IMG/VR virus record: IMGVR_UViG_3300029448_000509
Span: 1 to 21,706 of that record
Reading direction: 5' to 3' (one strand)
DNA: 21,706 nt
From: a virus
Shown: piece after piece, positions 20,710 to 21,706 of the stretch
Layout: the number at the start of each line of letters is the position of its first letter
Numbering within the stretch: position 1 is the first letter of the stretch
Made by a program: the position numbers and the translations under genes
Notes under the pieces: model-generated
What the model saw: only the letters and a program-made list of their open reading frames with translations
The model's database searches: none
Told to the model about the DNA's origin: nothing

Positions 20710-20716
20710 TAGACTT

Positions 20717-21010
20717 ATGGCAAATGGCGGAAAAAGACCGGGCAGTGGAAGACCTGCCGGCAGTAAAAATAAGAGGTCACAAGAAATCCAAGATCGTCTA
20801 GATGATTTAGGAGTAGACCCTATAGAAGGTATGGCTATGATAGCAGCAGACCCTACCTCTTCACCTGAACTTAAACTACAATGTTTTAAAGAACTAGCTC
20901 AATACGTAGCGCCTAAACGTAAAGCCGTAGATATGAATACAGTACACTCAGGAGACATGACTATTGAAGTAGTCAACTTTAACGAATTAGATGAAGATCA
21001 GGGTACCTAA
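20717..21010 (+). CDS. terS: Terminase small subunit
   Basis: 97 residues. The basic Gly-rich N-terminus (GGKRPGSGRPAGSKNKR) is typical of the DNA-binding end of phage small terminases. It is followed by DDLGVDPIEGMAMIAADP and LKLQCFKELAQYVAPKRKAV, which match the central helical oligomerisation part, and an acidic tail (NELDEDQGT) of the kind that contacts the large subunit. It should recognise the packaging site and load TerL. Its last 20 bases overlap the terL start. The lack of a ribosome site and closeness to a -10 box suggest leaderless translation. Confidence 0.8.
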   Translation: MANGGKRPGSGRPAGSKNKRSQEIQDRLDDLGVDPIEGMAMIAADPTSSPELKLQCFKELAQYVAPKRKAVDMNTVHSGDMTIEVVNFNELDEDQGT

Positions 21011-21706
21011 AGACTGGAAGCCTCGTAACTATCAACTACCTCTCTGGAACTTTCTAGAAGAAGGTGGTCTTAGAGCCGTGGCGGTATGGCACAGACGTGC
21101 TGGCAAAGACTTAGCTAGTATTAACTGGTGTGCAGTATCTGCATTAAAAAGACCAGGACTATATTGGCATTTGTTTCCTACATATAACCAAGGACGGAAG
21201 ATTGCCTGGGACGGCATGACCAGGGACGGTCGTAAGTTCATAGATCATTTTCCAGAAGAAGTTATATCCGCTAAGAATAATACTGATATGAGACTTACCT
21301 TGAAGAACGGTTCGATCTACCAGGTAGTCGGTACAGATAACGTAGACAGATTAATCGGTGCTAATCCTGTAGGTGTAATCTTTTCAGAGTACTCGGTCCA
21401 AGACCCTAGAGCCTGGGACTATATTAGACCTATTCTAGCTGAGAATGGTGGCTGGGCCGTATTTATATATACAGCCAGAGGTAGAAACCACGGTTACGAT
21501 TTAATGAATATGGCTAGAAAAAATGAAAAATGGTTTAGCCAAGTATTATCAATCGAAGATACTAGAGCTGTAACTGCTCAAGCAATTGAAGATGAAAGAG
21601 ATTCCGGTATGCCAGAAGAAATGATTCAGCAAGAGTTTTACTGCTCATTTGACGCTCCGCTTGTTGGTTCATACTATGGTAATGCTATGGCCAAGGCCCT
21701 TGCAGA
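20991..21706 (+). CDS. terL: Terminase large subunit (5' part, runs off the window)
   Basis: The frame is open from ATG 20991 to the window end (238 codons seen). The ATPase half is recognisable: an NYQLPLWNFL adenine-binding-like region, Walker A WHRRAGKD (33-40), a Walker B-like GVIFSEYS with catalytic Glu (128-135) and a TARGRNHG coupling-motif region near 161-168. The nuclease domain lies beyond the edge. The protein drives ATP-dependent packaging and cuts the DNA concatemer. The start is inside terS with no strong ribosome site (GAATTAG), so translation is likely coupled. Confidence 0.88.
   Translation, partial: MKIRVPKDWKPRNYQLPLWNFLEEGGLRAVAVWHRRAGKDLASINWCAVSALKRPGLYWHLFPTYNQGRKIAWDGMTRDGRKFIDHFPEEVISAKNNTDMRLTLKNGSIYQVVGTDNVDRLIGANPVGVIFSEYSVQDPRAWDYIRPILAENGGWAVFIYTARGRNHGYDLMNMARKNEKWFSQVLSIEDTRAVTAQAIEDERDSGMPEEMIQQEFYCSFDAPLVGSYYGNAMAKALA

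Noticed and set aside
1-21706. CRISPR arrays, insertion sequences, rRNA or integrase genes
   Set aside because: No regularly spaced repeats, transposase or recombinase motifs, or ribosomal RNA sequence were seen on either strand.

Overview
The window is a stretch of an AT-rich tailed double-stranded DNA phage, with two late-gene arms flanking a long reverse-strand early block. Terminase genes, a full phage replication and nucleotide-metabolism set, dense packing and overlapping start/stop codons support this. The gene mix (family A DNA polymerase, archaeo-eukaryotic-type primase, SNF2 helicase, DUF932 protein, MazG-like enzyme, many small AT-rich early genes) resembles marine phages known mostly from metagenomes; that environment is inference. 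No integrase, tRNA, rRNA, CRISPR array or insertion sequence was seen.

Layout. Bases 1-2879 (+ strand) are the end of a late operon: the tail of a membrane protein, two secreted proteins (one with a probable carbohydrate-binding-like domain and a very Glu-rich stalk), a small membrane/coiled-coil protein, a Holliday-junction-resolvase-like nuclease, a conserved small protein and a 52-residue membrane protein whose 3' end overlaps the opposing helicase gene. Bases 2830-20491 (- strand) are the early and middle genes. Read in transcription order from the right, they are small early proteins (20491 to 16060), a DUF932 protein, a nucleotide and methyltransferase cassette (14781 to 11165), DNA polymerase, a VRR-NUC-like nuclease, three conserved phage proteins, the primase and two helicases. 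Bases 20717-21706 (+) carry terS and the start of terL, so 20492-20716 is a divergent control region.

The most interesting part is 11165-13752. It encodes a MazG-like pyrophosphohydrolase, a deoxynucleotide-kinase-like protein fused to a uracil-DNA-glycosylase-like domain, a thymidylate-synthase homologue carrying the Asp (and Cys-Thr) signature of T4 dCMP hydroxymethylase instead of the Asn of true ThyA, and a dCMP deaminase. Together they look like a compact version of the T4 route that removes dCTP and builds a 5-substituted dCTP. The prediction is that this phage carries modified cytosine in its DNA.

Several genes shorter than 60 codons were found by reading the gaps: 2721-2879, 17072-17227, 17422-17598 and 19961-20128. 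Starts of many genes were moved to internal ATG or GTG codons with strong Shine-Dalgarno sequences. The early region also contains a small promoter family (TATAMW-17-TATAAT), leader hairpins, a duplicated hairpin with a compensatory base change, a strong terminator, and a 388-bp GC-richer stretch without a convincing gene that could be an origin or control region.
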